Shown: positions 33,236 through 43,011, counted from the first letter of the stretch. The stretch: 64,000 bases of DNA from JAVBTR01 sp031556065 (GCA_031556065.1 JAVBTR010000023.1:1-64000), one strand, 5' to 3'. The notes: generated from the sequence alone by a model not told the origin. Numbers and translations are program-made.

Positions 33236-33838
33236 TTTTTCCGGCGCCGTTTTTCGCGGATCGCCCAGGTAAATTTCGTGGTGGCGGCGGGTATCGGTCA
33301 TGTCATGATGGTAGCCGGAAGCGTCGATAAAGGCGTTAAGCTTTTCGATGGTGGCAGGCTCTTCGTCGTAGGGGCCCAGGTGCATGACCTGGGCGCAAAG
33401 CCCTTCGGTAAAGGTATAAAGCCTTGCCCGTTCTAAAGGAAGGCGGGGCTTTTTCTTTTGAAGGGTTTCCTTGGCTTCAAAAAAGACGGCTTCGGTTACA
33501 AAAGCCGGTTGACGGATCAGACTTGTCCAGGCAAACTGGCTTTTATCCGAAATGGGCTGGCCGGTGAAAACAAAATCGGGCAAGAACCAGAAGCCCTCCA
33601 AAGGTGGCATCACGTAATCGAAATACCCTTTGGGGGTCCGTCCCGTCATTTTGCTCATTTTAATGGAGTAACAAAGGCCATAGAGAATTTCCAAGGCTTG
33701 GGCGTAGCTTTCGCTGGTATTCGGGTCACCGGTCCCATCTACCGCAATGAAAACCATTTCCGGTACTTGTATAATGGCCGGGCTGGTTTTGGGCAAATAC
33801 AGGTCTTTATATTCTTTTTTAAAATCGTAGGCGCTCAT
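33194..33838 (-). CDS. GyrI-like small-molecule-binding protein
   Basis: This 214-residue protein has a GyrI-like (SOUL/AraC effector type) domain: IIQVPEMVFIAVDGTGDPNT, then MSKMTGRTPKGYFDYVMPPL, the conserved FWF region, and a late HEIYLGDPRKTAPEKLKT. Stand-alone members bind and sometimes hydrolyse xenobiotics or drugs. There is no DNA-binding domain. It converges on and overlaps holA by 42 bp. Downstream ABC exporter genes are not adjacent, so no partner is evident. Confidence 0.85.
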   Translation of the reverse strand: MSAYDFKKEYKDLYLPKTSPAIIQVPEMVFIAVDGTGDPNTSESYAQALEILYGLCYSIKMSKMTGRTPKGYFDYVMPPLEGFWFLPDFVFTGQPISDKSQFAWTSLIRQPAFVTEAVFFEAKETLQKKKPRLPLERARLYTFTEGLCAQVMHLGPYDEEPATIEKLNAFIDASGYHHDMTDTRRHHEIYLGDPRKTAPEKLKTVIRHPIRAQG

Positions 33839-33966
33839 TTGATACCCCCCTTTTCATTAAGTATATCACTCTCGCACATGTAAAACAATGAACTTTGCTT
33901 GTAAAAATGCCGTGGTTTGAGTATACTATATGTTGTGTTTATTTTGCATCTAAAGGAGATTGTGTC

Positions 33967-34914
33967 ATGCAACAACCGCGCAAGATCATTCGGGCGCTTC
34001 AGCAGAACATTAGCAAAGTTATCGTGGGCAAGGACGAGGTCATTGAATACGCGCTGATTGCGCTGATTTGCAAGGGCCACGTTTTAATCGAGGATGTGCC
34101 TGGGGTAGGCAAAACAACTTTGGCCAGCGCCTTGGCCAAATCCCTTTCCTGTTCGTTTAAGCGCATCCAGTTCACCCCGGACTTGATGCCTACGGACGTA
34201 ACCGGTTTTACCATGGTTAACATGAAAACCGGGGAAATGGAATATAAACCTGGTGCCATTATGAGCCAGATCGTCCTGGCCGACGAAATTAACCGTACCG
34301 GCCCCAAGGCCCAGGCGGCTCTGCTAGAAGTAATGGAAGAATATCAGGTAACCGTGGACGGGGTAACCTATCCCTTGCCTAAGCCCTTTATTGTGCTGGC
34401 GACGCAAAACCCGGTGGAGTTTGTGGGTACCTATCCCCTGCCCGAGGCACAAATGGATCGCTTTTTCTTAAAAATTGCCATTGGTTATCCTACCATCGAT
34501 GAAGAAATGGATGTTTTGGAGCGGTATTCGGGCCAAGTGGCGCCCCTTAAGGTGTTGGAGCCTGTTTGTACGGCAGAGGATATTGTGGACTTGCAAGAGC
34601 AGGTAGGCATGGTGTATTGTTCCAAGGAAGTGCGCCATTATGTGGCCAATTTGGTGGCTATGACAAGAACCCATCCTTCCCTCCAGTTAGGCGCTTCTAC
34701 CCGGGCGGCCATTGCGCTGATCCGCGGGGGACAGGCCTGTGCCATTTTAGATGGCCGGGATTACGTTTTGCCGGAAGATATTCAGCATATGATTTTGCCG
34801 GTGCTTTCCCACCGTATTATTTTAAACCCTGAAGCCCGCATGAAAGCCATTACCACCGAGCGGGTACTTTTACAAGTGCTTGAAAACACACCGGTGCCTG
34901 TTAAACTGCCATGA
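33967..34914 (+). CDS. MoxR-family AAA+ ATPase
   Basis: This 315-residue ATPase has Walker A VPGVGKTTLAS, Walker B LADEINR and the MoxR signature PKAQAALLEVMEE with VEFVGTYPLPEAQMDRF. MoxR proteins act as chaperones or maturation factors for partner membrane or secreted proteins. The gene is followed, with overlapping codons, by a DUF58 protein and a transglutaminase membrane protein, a very common trio. The ATG at 33,967 has AAAGGAG upstream; the longer reading frame is rejected. Confidence 0.93.
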   Translation: MQQPRKIIRALQQNISKVIVGKDEVIEYALIALICKGHVLIEDVPGVGKTTLASALAKSLSCSFKRIQFTPDLMPTDVTGFTMVNMKTGEMEYKPGAIMSQIVLADEINRTGPKAQAALLEVMEEYQVTVDGVTYPLPKPFIVLATQNPVEFVGTYPLPEAQMDRFFLKIAIGYPTIDEEMDVLERYSGQVAPLKVLEPVCTAEDIVDLQEQVGMVYCSKEVRHYVANLVAMTRTHPSLQLGASTRAAIALIRGGQACAILDGRDYVLPEDIQHMILPVLSHRIILNPEARMKAITTERVLLQVLENTPVPVKLP

Positions 34915-36062
34915 AAACCAAGATAATGCCCCTGATGGGGGTGGTGCTGGCATTGTCCTTCATCGCTCTTTCCACTGGGGGAAAAATCTATATGATGATC
35001 GCTATACTCCTGTTTCTTTTACTGATTGCTGCTGTTTTTTCGGTCTGGCAAGCGGGCAGAAGCATCCAGGTGAGCAACGTTATGTCTGAAAACACGGTGA
35101 CCAGAGGCGAGCATGTGGTATTAACCATTTCGGTGAGCCACAAGGCCTTGATTCCCATCGCGCCGGTGACCTTAAACCTTTCACGGGGATTGGACAACGA
35201 AGAGCGGCGCATCCGCCTTCGGGATGCCAGCGGCCGGGCACAAAGAATTCAGTTCCCTTTCGATGCCATCCACGTAGGCGCCATGAGCCCTGGGATTGAA
35301 TCCTTCGAAATTGAGGATATGTTCGGCATTGTCAAGCAGCTGAAAATCCCAGACAGCAGCGCAGGGGAGTTGCTGGTATTGCCCCAATTGTTCGATGTGG
35401 AGGATTTGAAGTTTGCACCGGGGGATTCGGGGATTGAAACCATGTCTCGGGCAACGGAAGACGTGAATCTGCCTGCGGAGGTCCGTGCCTACCAAATGGG
35501 GGATCCTCTTAAAAAGATTCACTGGAAATTGTCTGCACGGAAGGGCAATCTGGTTGTGCGGCGGTTCGAGGAACCTACTTACCCGGATGCCCTGGTTTTG
35601 TTGGATTGCTCTCCGCCGCCTATGGAGAGCCAGCCGGAGCAGCAGGCTTATTTGAAGGATACGCTGTTGGAGACAGCGGCGTCGGTGGTAAAGCATCACA
35701 TTAACGGGGATCATCCTGTGAGGTTGCCGCTCCTTGGCAACCATCCTTTCGAGTTTGAAAAATCCATGGGCTTAAATACCTTGATGGAAGAGCTGGCCAG
35801 ACTGGATTTTTCCCAGACAGAGCGGTTCGAACGGGTGCTTTTGCTTGAAACACGCCGCATGCGCAAGCAGGGCGCTACGGTCATTATTACCGCAAGGCTT
35901 AACTCCAACATTGTGGATATGATTGTGCGCATTCGCCGTATGGGCCCTTATGTGCGGGTGTATTTGGTTACCTTTGCGCCGGAAGATCCGCCCATGCTGC
36001 CGCTGATTTCAAAATTGCAGCAAAACACGGTTGAAGTTTGCTATGTGACCCCAGTGGTTTAA
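34911..36062 (+). CDS. DUF58 membrane protein
   Basis: This 383-residue protein has two N-terminal membrane segments, an Ig-like extracellular-type region, and the DUF58 core (AYQMGDPLKKIHWKLSARKG, then VRRFEEPTYPDALVLLD). DUF58 proteins have a von Willebrand A-like fold and are partners of MoxR ATPases. The ATG overlaps the moxR stop by 4 bp. The RBS for the next gene begins inside its last codons. Confidence 0.9.
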   Translation: MKTKIMPLMGVVLALSFIALSTGGKIYMMIAILLFLLLIAAVFSVWQAGRSIQVSNVMSENTVTRGEHVVLTISVSHKALIPIAPVTLNLSRGLDNEERRIRLRDASGRAQRIQFPFDAIHVGAMSPGIESFEIEDMFGIVKQLKIPDSSAGELLVLPQLFDVEDLKFAPGDSGIETMSRATEDVNLPAEVRAYQMGDPLKKIHWKLSARKGNLVVRRFEEPTYPDALVLLDCSPPPMESQPEQQAYLKDTLLETAASVVKHHINGDHPVRLPLLGNHPFEFEKSMGLNTLMEELARLDFSQTERFERVLLLETRRMRKQGATVIITARLNSNIVDMIVRIRRMGPYVRVYLVTFAPEDPPMLPLISKLQQNTVEVCYVTPVV

Positions 36063-36094
36063 AGGAGGGATATCCAACGAACCCCATAAAAAAA

Positions 36095-38335
36095 GTGAAT
36101 CCTATGCTGGGCCGTTTCGTGGTAGCCCTTTTGTTGGCTGTGGGGCTGTTGCTGCCCTCCATGTTCGCGATGAATTTGGGGGAACATGCTCTGCTGGCTG
36201 TGGGGATGACCCTGGCCGCCACGCTTGTATTGGCTCTGGGAGATATATCCAAAAAGATGCGCTTCATAAGCCTTGGGCTATTGGGTCTGGGTATTGGGGC
36301 CATCTTCATAACCATTCCCATGAATACCCTGATGAGCACGGTATACGCGATATATTTAAAACTGACTGGCCAGAATGCGGCCCTGCCTTTATATGGGCAA
36401 AGCTGCGCATTGCTGTTTGCCTTGGCCTTTGGGCTGATAGGTTATTTTCTCAGCGATAAAGGCGCGGGCTTTTTCCCTGCCCTAACCGTTAGCATGGTGG
36501 TTTTGACTGTGCTTTGGGTAACAGGCCGGCACGACTTGATCGTTTATTTTCTGCCCGCCATTGCCGCCCTGGTGATTTTATACGCGGGCAGTGTCCATGA
36601 TGAATTGCCGGTTAAACGGGTTCTGCCGCTGGCGCTGGTGCTGGTGTTGCTGGCCTATTTGATGGTGCCGGCCCAGGGGATTGTTTCGCCTACCCTGCAA
36701 AAAACCGCCCAAGATATCAGGCAGATGGTATTCGATTACCTGTTTTTTACTGAGCCCCGAAAGGTGTTCTCTTTGGAGGCCGAGGGCTATTATCCTAACG
36801 GGATCAGCCAACTGGGTGGTGTAGCAAAGCCCACCAACCATCCGGTGATGGAAGTGCATACAGATGCGACGTTGTACCTTCGCGGGGCCGTGAAGGATGA
36901 ATACACGGGCCGCACCTGGTTGGATTCCAAAGCGGGCGGCAGAAGGTATCTGTATATATCCCCACAGCATACTGCCTTAAGGGCGAGTTTATTTGATATG
37001 AACCTGCCTAAGGCGGAATTTGCCCAAAGCACTCTGATGCAAGAAAAAACCATTACCATCAAAATGGTATCGGACAGCGCTTCCACCGTGTTTCTCCCTC
37101 AGAGGCTGCGAGGGCTTGAAATGCTTTCAAGCAGCATGGTACCCTATTTTAACAGCGCTTCAGAAGTGTTTATTACAAGGGATTTAGCCCAGGGTGATAT
37201 GTACAGGGTGAATGCTCCGGCGATTATGGCTGGGGACGCGGGCCTTAGTACCATGATTTCCGCCTGCCGCAGCGAGCAAGACCCTAATGCTACCGGGGTA
37301 TACCAGCACTATACCAAATTGCCGGATCATCTTGAAAAACAGGTGTTTGAACTAGCCCAGCGGATGACAGCCGGGGCGGAAAACCCTTATGAAATAGCCT
37401 TGGCCATACAAACCTATTTACAGCATTACTATAAATATACCCTGGAGCCCAGGCCCGTACAGGGTAATGTGGATTTTGTCAGCTATTTTCTTTTAAAGGG
37501 TAAGGAAGGGTATTGCACATATTTTGCATCGGCTATGACAGTGCTTTGCCGCATGATGGATTTGCCTGCCCGGTACGTGGAAGGCTATATCGCACGGCCC
37601 AATGCCGATGGGCTAGCTTATGTAACGGGCTTGGATGCCCATGCCTGGACGGAGGTTTATTTCGAGGGCTTTGGCTGGGTCACCTTCGATGCCACGCCAC
37701 CTCGCCAACAGGACAACCCCAACGACAACCAGCCGCCCCCCCAAGGACAGGAGGAGCCGGAACCTACCGACCAGCCTACGGATGAACCCAGCCAGCCGCC
37801 CCCACAAGGGGAGAATGAACCGGAACCTACTCCGGAAATAGAACAGGATCAGATCGATAAGCTAGACCCACCCATTCCTCCAGATGAAGACGACCCCAAT
37901 TATTGGTGGCTGCTATGGGTAACGCTGGTATTAGCTGTGGCATTGGCAGCCCTTCGCGTTTATTTTGTAATCCCTAGCAATGAAGCTAAGCGGAAAAAGA
38001 CAGAGGAAGAGGTTTATGCTGTTTGGGTTCAAGCTGTGTTTGACAGAGTGCATTTAAAGAAGGTCAAAAAGCTCCCCGGAGAAACCTTGATGGATTATGC
38101 AGCGCGGCTGGACCGGGCTGGGACGACCGAAGCGGCTATTACGCCGGTCGCCCAGGTACTGTCTCATCTGCGGTATTCCACCCATCCTGTGGAAACGGAA
38201 TATGTGGAACTGACCAGGGATACTTATCTGGAAATAGAAAAGCGGATGAGCAAGTGGCAAAAAATGAAACTGATAGCGTACCGGGCCATTACACCCCAAA
38301 AAAAGGCAGACTACGCCAAACGCTTTAATCAATGA
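36095..38335 (+). CDS. TgpA-type transglutaminase membrane protein
   Basis: This protein of about 746 residues has an N-terminal block of membrane segments, an extracellular transglutaminase-like core with the catalytic Cys (KEGYCTYFASAM), His (LDAHAWTEVYF) and Asp (VTFDATPPR), a Pro/Gln-rich linker (NQPPPQGQEEPEPTDQP), one more membrane segment and a cytoplasmic DUF4129-like tail. It is the third member of the MoxR-DUF58 operon. The start is uncertain. The best RBS (AAGGAGG at 36,062) is too far from GTG 36,095 or ATG 36,104, and the codon at ideal spacing is ACG (36,077). Confidence 0.88.
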   Translation: MNPMLGRFVVALLLAVGLLLPSMFAMNLGEHALLAVGMTLAATLVLALGDISKKMRFISLGLLGLGIGAIFITIPMNTLMSTVYAIYLKLTGQNAALPLYGQSCALLFALAFGLIGYFLSDKGAGFFPALTVSMVVLTVLWVTGRHDLIVYFLPAIAALVILYAGSVHDELPVKRVLPLALVLVLLAYLMVPAQGIVSPTLQKTAQDIRQMVFDYLFFTEPRKVFSLEAEGYYPNGISQLGGVAKPTNHPVMEVHTDATLYLRGAVKDEYTGRTWLDSKAGGRRYLYISPQHTALRASLFDMNLPKAEFAQSTLMQEKTITIKMVSDSASTVFLPQRLRGLEMLSSSMVPYFNSASEVFITRDLAQGDMYRVNAPAIMAGDAGLSTMISACRSEQDPNATGVYQHYTKLPDHLEKQVFELAQRMTAGAENPYEIALAIQTYLQHYYKYTLEPRPVQGNVDFVSYFLLKGKEGYCTYFASAMTVLCRMMDLPARYVEGYIARPNADGLAYVTGLDAHAWTEVYFEGFGWVTFDATPPRQQDNPNDNQPPPQGQEEPEPTDQPTDEPSQPPPQGENEPEPTPEIEQDQIDKLDPPIPPDEDDPNYWWLLWVTLVLAVALAALRVYFVIPSNEAKRKKTEEEVYAVWVQAVFDRVHLKKVKKLPGETLMDYAARLDRAGTTEAAITPVAQVLSHLRYSTHPVETEYVELTRDTYLEIEKRMSKWQKMKLIAYRAITPQKKADYAKRFNQ

Positions 38336-38336
38336 T

Positions 38337-38373
38337 GGCTTCAAGGGATGAATTCCTTGGAGCCCCTTTTTTT
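38337..38373 (+). terminator. Rho-independent terminator of the MoxR operon
   Basis: GGCTTCAAGG and CCTTGGAGCC form the stem around GATGAATT, followed by a run of Ts. Confidence 0.85.
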
Positions 38374-38383
38374 ATCCATCCCC

Positions 38384-38427
38384 TTGACCATTTTAGGTGG
38401 ATGACATATAATTGTTGCGTTCGCAAC
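38384..38427 (+). promoter_or_regulatory. Promoter and MarR operator for the ABC exporter operon
   Basis: TTGACC (38,384-38,389), exactly 17 bp, then TATAAT (38,407-38,412) make a near-consensus sigma-A promoter. The dyad GTTGCG-TT-CGCAAC (38,414-38,427) follows the -10 box directly, so bound MarR protein would block transcription. The RBS and start of the MarR gene lie 17 bp further on. Confidence 0.85.
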
Positions 38428-38443
38428 TATTATCTTTTAGGAG

Positions 38444-38893
38444 ATGACCATCATCGATAAATTGACACGGCAGGTGAACCAATTAGCGCGGATCACCATT
38501 TTGCAGCGAAATCAGGCCTTCAAAGATATAGGCATCACCGGCACCCAGCATGGCTATATTCTCAACGTTTGCCGGGAACCGGGCATCACCCAGGATCAGC
38601 TGGCGAAAAAGCTGTATGTAAACAAAAGCAACGTGGCCAGGCAGGTAGCCCAGCTTGTGGAAGGGGGCTTTATTACCCGCCATCAAAGCGAAACAGACAA
38701 ACGTGCTGTTATGCTGCAGCCTACCCAAAAGGCGAAGGATATTTATCCTATTATCATGGAAACGTTGAATCAGTGGAACCTTTTTCTTGTGCAGGAGCTA
38801 TCCCTTGATCAGCGGCAGCAATTATCGGATATTCTGGCCCAGGTGGTCAAACGGGCGGCAGACTATATCGGAGAAAGGGAGCAAGACGAATGA
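38444..38893 (+). CDS. MarR-family repressor
   Basis: This 149-residue winged-helix protein has GITGTQHGYILNVCREPGIT, the recognition helix QLAKKLYVNKSNVARQVAQL and the wing GFITRHQSETDKRAVMLQPT. MarR repressors release DNA on binding small phenolic or xenobiotic ligands. It is the first gene of an operon with two ABC exporter half-transporters (4-bp ATGA overlap) and probably controls it through the dyad at 38,414. The AGGAG box abuts the ATG, so a slightly later start is possible. Confidence 0.92.
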   Translation: MTIIDKLTRQVNQLARITILQRNQAFKDIGITGTQHGYILNVCREPGITQDQLAKKLYVNKSNVARQVAQLVEGGFITRHQSETDKRAVMLQPTQKAKDIYPIIMETLNQWNLFLVQELSLDQRQQLSDILAQVVKRAADYIGEREQDE

Positions 38894-40596
38894 AAAAGAT
38901 GCTGGGATATGTAAAGCCTTATTTTTTACGAATGAGCTTTGGACTGTTCATCAAATTTCTGGGCACCATCATGGATTTGGCTCTGCCATGGATTTTAGCC
39001 TACATGATTGATGATGTGGTGCCTAAGGGGAATAAGCAACTGATTTACCTCTGGGGCGTTGCCATGCTCATATGCGCTATTATCGCCGTTTTAGGCAACA
39101 TTATTGCCAACCGTATGGCGTCCAAAGTGGCCAGGGATGCCACCCGGGCGATCCGCCACGATTTGTTCGAACGGATCATGCATTTGTCTTTAAAACAGAT
39201 TGATGAGTTTACGACCCCAAGCCTGATTTTGCGCCTGACAGGGGATACCTATAACATGCACCGGATGCTGGGGATGATTCAGCGTCTGGGTGTCCGCGCA
39301 CCGATCCTTTTAATCGGCGGCGTGGTGGTGACGATGATACTGGATTTTAAATTGAGCCTGGTTCTAATTGCTACCTTGCCTTTTATTGCCGTTGGGATTA
39401 TCGTGATCTCGAAAAAAGGCATGCCTCTATACACGAAAGTCCAGCAGGCGGGGGACCGCATGGTGCGGATCGTTCGGGACGACGTGACTGGGGTACGGGT
39501 CATCAAGGCTCTTTCCAAGGGCGGCTATGAAATTGACAAGTTTTCGGAAATTAACGGCGATATGGTAAAGAAAGAGACTCACGCTTCCCTTGTGATGGGC
39601 ATTACCAATCCGCTGATGAACCTGCTTTTAAACGGCGGGTTGACAGCGGTGATCATCGCTGGCGCCTTTTTGGTAAACCAGGGCGCTACGGAGCCCGGTA
39701 AGATTATCGCTTTTATGACGTATTTTACCATTATCTTAAACGCCATGCTTTCTATTAACCGCATGTTCGTTATGGTGACCCAGGCGGCGGCTTCCGGCAG
39801 GCGTATCAGCGAAGTGATCGATACCCCCCGGGATTTGGAAACGGAAGATGGCCAACGGGCAAAAGAAAAGGCCCATATTGTTTTTGATAATGTGAGCTTT
39901 GCCTACAACCACGATAAGGCCACTTTAACCGATATGGATTTCTCTGTAAATCATGGCGAAACCCTGGGCATTATCGGTTCCACAGGCAGTGGTAAAACCA
40001 CGGTGATCCAGCTTTTGCAGCGGTTCTATGATGTGACAAGCGGCCAGATCCGTATTGATGGCCGGGATGTGAAAACCATTCCCGAAAAAGAATTGCATGA
40101 TATGTTCGGCATCGCCTTCCAACAGGATGCCTTTTTTGCAGATACCATCTACGCCAATGTGGATTTCGGCAGGGGATTGTCAAAGGAGCAGATCGACCTG
40201 GCGTTGAAATGTGCCCAGGCTTGGGATTTTGTAATGGAAAAGCCCGAAAAGATCCAGCATATGCTTACCGCCAAAGCCACCAACCTGTCCGGCGGACAAA
40301 AGCAGCGGCTATTAATCGCCAGAGCCCTGGCAGGGAACCCGAAAATACTCATACTGGACGATTCCTCCAGCGCTTTGGACTACGAAACAGATGCCCGCCT
40401 GCGCTTGGCAATCCGCCAGCATTTTAAAGACACTACCACAGTGCTCATTGCCCAGCGGGTATCCTCCATCCGCTACGCGGATCATATTCTGGTGCTGGAA
40501 GATGGGCATATGGCTGGGTTCGGTACGGATTTGGAATTAATGGAAGACTGCGGAATCTACAAAGAAACCGCTGCTGTCCAGATGGGAGGGCTATAG
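38890..40596 (+). CDS. ABC exporter half-transporter, degenerate ATP site
   Basis: This 568-residue protein has six membrane segments then an ATPase domain: Walker A GSTGSGKTT, Q-loop FQQDAFF, signature LSGGQKQR, Walker B ILDDSS, D-loop SALD. The catalytic glutamate after Walker B is Asp (DDSS), a change typical of the non-catalytic partner in heterodimeric exporters. The following gene supplies the complementary subunit. MarR control suggests drug or antimicrobial efflux; the substrate is unknown. Confidence 0.92.
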   Translation: MKKMLGYVKPYFLRMSFGLFIKFLGTIMDLALPWILAYMIDDVVPKGNKQLIYLWGVAMLICAIIAVLGNIIANRMASKVARDATRAIRHDLFERIMHLSLKQIDEFTTPSLILRLTGDTYNMHRMLGMIQRLGVRAPILLIGGVVVTMILDFKLSLVLIATLPFIAVGIIVISKKGMPLYTKVQQAGDRMVRIVRDDVTGVRVIKALSKGGYEIDKFSEINGDMVKKETHASLVMGITNPLMNLLLNGGLTAVIIAGAFLVNQGATEPGKIIAFMTYFTIILNAMLSINRMFVMVTQAAASGRRISEVIDTPRDLETEDGQRAKEKAHIVFDNVSFAYNHDKATLTDMDFSVNHGETLGIIGSTGSGKTTVIQLLQRFYDVTSGQIRIDGRDVKTIPEKELHDMFGIAFQQDAFFADTIYANVDFGRGLSKEQIDLALKCAQAWDFVMEKPEKIQHMLTAKATNLSGGQKQRLLIARALAGNPKILILDDSSSALDYETDARLRLAIRQHFKDTTTVLIAQRVSSIRYADHILVLEDGHMAGFGTDLELMEDCGIYKETAAVQMGGL

Positions 40597-40597
40597 A

Positions 40598-42367
40598 ATG
40601 CATGCACCTCGCGGCTCAATCGAAAAGCCCAAGAATAAAAAGAAAGTCATTCTCAGACTAGGGCAATATTTATTCAAATTCAAATGGTGGTTGTTGCTGG
40701 CTATCGCCCTGACGGTAGGTTCCAACCTTTTGCAATTGATCGGCCCCACCCTTTCGGGCTATGCCATCGATGCTATGGCAGGCGGCCAGGGCCAGGTGGA
40801 TTTTCCCAAGGTGTTTCAGTACGCCCTTTGGATGATGGGCTTCTTCGCAGTATCTTCTGTCTTGGGCTATGGGCTTTCGGCGCTGATGGTAATTATTAGC
40901 CAGAAGGTCGTTTTCACTATGCGCAAGGATGTGTTTGAAAAACTGATGCGCTTGCCTGTAAGCTTTTTTGATACACAGCAGACCGGGGATATTATCAGCC
41001 GGATTTCCTACGATATCGATACAGTGAACGCGTCTCTTTCAAACGATTTGGTACAGATTTTAACCAGCATTATTACGGTGGTGGGCTCTCTTTTTATGAT
41101 GATTGCCTTGTCCCCGGAGCTGGTGCTGGTGTTTGCGGTAACGGTACCTATTTCCATTGCGTTTACCAAGTATATGACAACCAAGGTGCGTCCTCTGTTT
41201 TCGGTTCGGTCCAGAAAACTGGGGGAAATGAACGGCTTTGTGGAAGAAATGGTATCCGGGCAAAAAACCATACGGGCGTATGAACGGGAAGATGAGATCG
41301 TCAGGCGCTTTGATGAGAGGAATGAAGATGCGGTACAAGCCTATTACAAGGCTGATTATTACGGCTCTATGACAGGCCCTTCGGTTAACTTTGTTAACAA
41401 CCTGAGCCTGGCCATGATCAGCGTTTTCGGAGCACTTTTGTACCTGGCTGGGGGCATGAGTATTGGCAATATGTCTTCATTTGTGCTCTATTCCAGAAAG
41501 TTTTCCGGTCCCATTAACGAGGCAGCCAATATTTTAAGCGAGCTGCAATCCGCCATGGCGGCGGCAGAACGGATATTCAGGCTTCTGGATGCCCAGGAGG
41601 AAGAGCCGGATGCAGAGGATGCAAAGGTGCTTATACACCATAAGGGGCAAGTGGAATTTGAAAACATTTCCTTTGGCTATTCGGCGGATAAGCTTATTTT
41701 AAAGGACGTTTCCCTAACCGCGGCACCTGGTAGCCTGATCGCCATCGTAGGCCCTACCGGCGCGGGTAAAACCACGCTGATCAACCTGCTTATGCGCTTT
41801 TATGATCCGCAAAAGGGGCAAATTTGCATCGATGGCAGTCCTATCGATCAATTAACGAGGGATTCACTTCGTGGCAGCTTTGCCATGGTATTGCAAGATA
41901 CCTGGCTGTTTTCCGGCAGCATCTACGAAAATATTGCCTATGGTGCCCAGGGCGCTACCATAGAAAAGGTGATAGATGCCTGCAAGGCTGCAAAGATTCA
42001 TTCTGCCATTATGCGCCTGCCCCAGGGCTACGATACCATTTTAAATGAGGATGGGGCCAGTATTTCCAAGGGCCAGAAGCAATTGATGACCATTGCCAGA
42101 GCCATGCTGCAAAACGCTAATATGCTCATATTGGATGAGGCTACAAGCAACGTGGATACCCGTACGGAGATTATGATTAGGGAAGCCATGGGGCGGCTCA
42201 TGAAAAACAAAACCTGCTTTGTTATCGCGCATCGGCTTTCCACCATTCAAAACGCGGATTTGATTTTGGTCATGCGGGATGGGAATATTGTGGAGCAGGG
42301 GAAGCACGAAACCCTCATGTCCCAAGATGGGTTTTATTTAAAAATGTACCAAGCTCAATTTGAATGA
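40598..42367 (+). CDS. ABC exporter half-transporter, catalytic subunit
   Basis: This 589-residue partner has six membrane segments and an ATPase domain with Walker A GPTGAGKTT, Walker B LILDEATSNVD (intact catalytic Glu) and H-loop IAHRLST. Its signature motif is altered to ISKGQKQ. Together with the preceding subunit this gives one consensus and one degenerate composite ATP site, as in other heterodimeric exporters. It starts 1 bp after the first subunit ends. Confidence 0.93.
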   Translation: MHAPRGSIEKPKNKKKVILRLGQYLFKFKWWLLLAIALTVGSNLLQLIGPTLSGYAIDAMAGGQGQVDFPKVFQYALWMMGFFAVSSVLGYGLSALMVIISQKVVFTMRKDVFEKLMRLPVSFFDTQQTGDIISRISYDIDTVNASLSNDLVQILTSIITVVGSLFMMIALSPELVLVFAVTVPISIAFTKYMTTKVRPLFSVRSRKLGEMNGFVEEMVSGQKTIRAYEREDEIVRRFDERNEDAVQAYYKADYYGSMTGPSVNFVNNLSLAMISVFGALLYLAGGMSIGNMSSFVLYSRKFSGPINEAANILSELQSAMAAAERIFRLLDAQEEEPDAEDAKVLIHHKGQVEFENISFGYSADKLILKDVSLTAAPGSLIAIVGPTGAGKTTLINLLMRFYDPQKGQICIDGSPIDQLTRDSLRGSFAMVLQDTWLFSGSIYENIAYGAQGATIEKVIDACKAAKIHSAIMRLPQGYDTILNEDGASISKGQKQLMTIARAMLQNANMLILDEATSNVDTRTEIMIREAMGRLMKNKTCFVIAHRLSTIQNADLILVMRDGNIVEQGKHETLMSQDGFYLKMYQAQFE

Positions 42368-42371
42368 TCGG

Positions 42372-42515
42372 TTATTTCGCATTCTTATGGCAGGTGCTGC
42401 AATTTCCCGAACAGCCGGGGCAGCCACCCTGCCTTTTTTGTTTGAGGATGCTTTTAATGGCTATGGCCGCCAGCACAGCAATGGCCAATAGGACAAGCAC
42501 AGACGCCAGGTTCAT
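42372..42515 (-). CDS. FeoB-associated Cys-rich membrane protein
   Basis: This 47-residue protein has one membrane helix (LASVLVLLAIAVLAAIAI), a basic stop (KSILKQKRQ) and the cysteine-rich tail GGCPGCSGNCSTCHK. This is the FeoB-associated family, usually found near ferrous-iron transporters; no feo genes are present here. The ATG at 42,515 is chosen because GGAGGG lies just upstream. It is divergent from the metal regulator and convergent with the ABC exporter, so it may share metal-linked control. Confidence 0.8.
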   Translation of the reverse strand: MNLASVLVLLAIAVLAAIAIKSILKQKRQGGCPGCSGNCSTCHKNAK

Positions 42516-42580
42516 AAAATCCCTCCACTCAAGCATTACCAATATAATATACCCAAATTCGTTGAATGACAAATCACCTG

Positions 42581-42631
42581 TTGACAAATTTGTTGTTTGC
42601 TGATAATATGAAAGCATGAACAGTTGTTCAT
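42581..42631 (+). promoter_or_regulatory. Promoter and ArsR-type operator for the metal ATPase operon
   Basis: TTGACA (42,581-42,586), 17 bp and TAATAT (42,604-42,609) form the promoter. The dyad ATGAACA-GT-TGTTCAT (42,616-42,631) lies at the expected transcription start and fits the operator of CadC/CzrA-type repressors. Confidence 0.85.
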
Positions 42632-42651
42632 ATGTTTGCGGAGGTGACGAA

Positions 42652-43011
42652 ATGGCAAACCAACCCATCGAAACTTGTGAAGCCCAGGTGGTGCACAAAG
42701 ATCAATTATCAAAAGCGGCGGAAAACATGCCCGATGAAGAAATTTTATACGATTTGGCAGAGCTGTTTAAAATCTTTGGGGATTCAACGCGGATTAAGAT
42801 TCTATATGCCCTTTATGAAACAGAGCTGTGTGTGTGCGATATCGCCCAGCTGCTGAATATGACCCAGTCGGCCATATCCCACCAATTAAGAATCTTAAAG
42901 CAGTCTAAACTGGTGAAATACAGACGGGATGGGAAAACTGTTTTTTACGGGTTGGATGACGACCATGTTCACGCCATTATCCAAATGGGTATGATGCATT
43001 TAAGCGATTAA
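42652..43011 (+). CDS. ArsR/SmtB-family metal-sensing repressor (CadC-like)
   Basis: This 119-residue winged-helix protein has LFKIFGDSTRIKILYAL, then ELCVCDIAQLLNMTQSAISH and the wing LVKYRRDGKTVFYGLDD. ELCVCDI supplies the cysteine pair used by CadC-type sensors of Cd, Pb or Zn, and the N-terminal cysteine (IETCEAQ) is also consistent. The ATG at 42,652 has GGAGGTGA at proper spacing. It controls the downstream HMA and P-type ATPase genes through the dyad at 42,616. Confidence 0.94.
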   Translation: MANQPIETCEAQVVHKDQLSKAAENMPDEEILYDLAELFKIFGDSTRIKILYALYETELCVCDIAQLLNMTQSAISHQLRILKQSKLVKYRRDGKTVFYGLDDDHVHAIIQMGMMHLSD

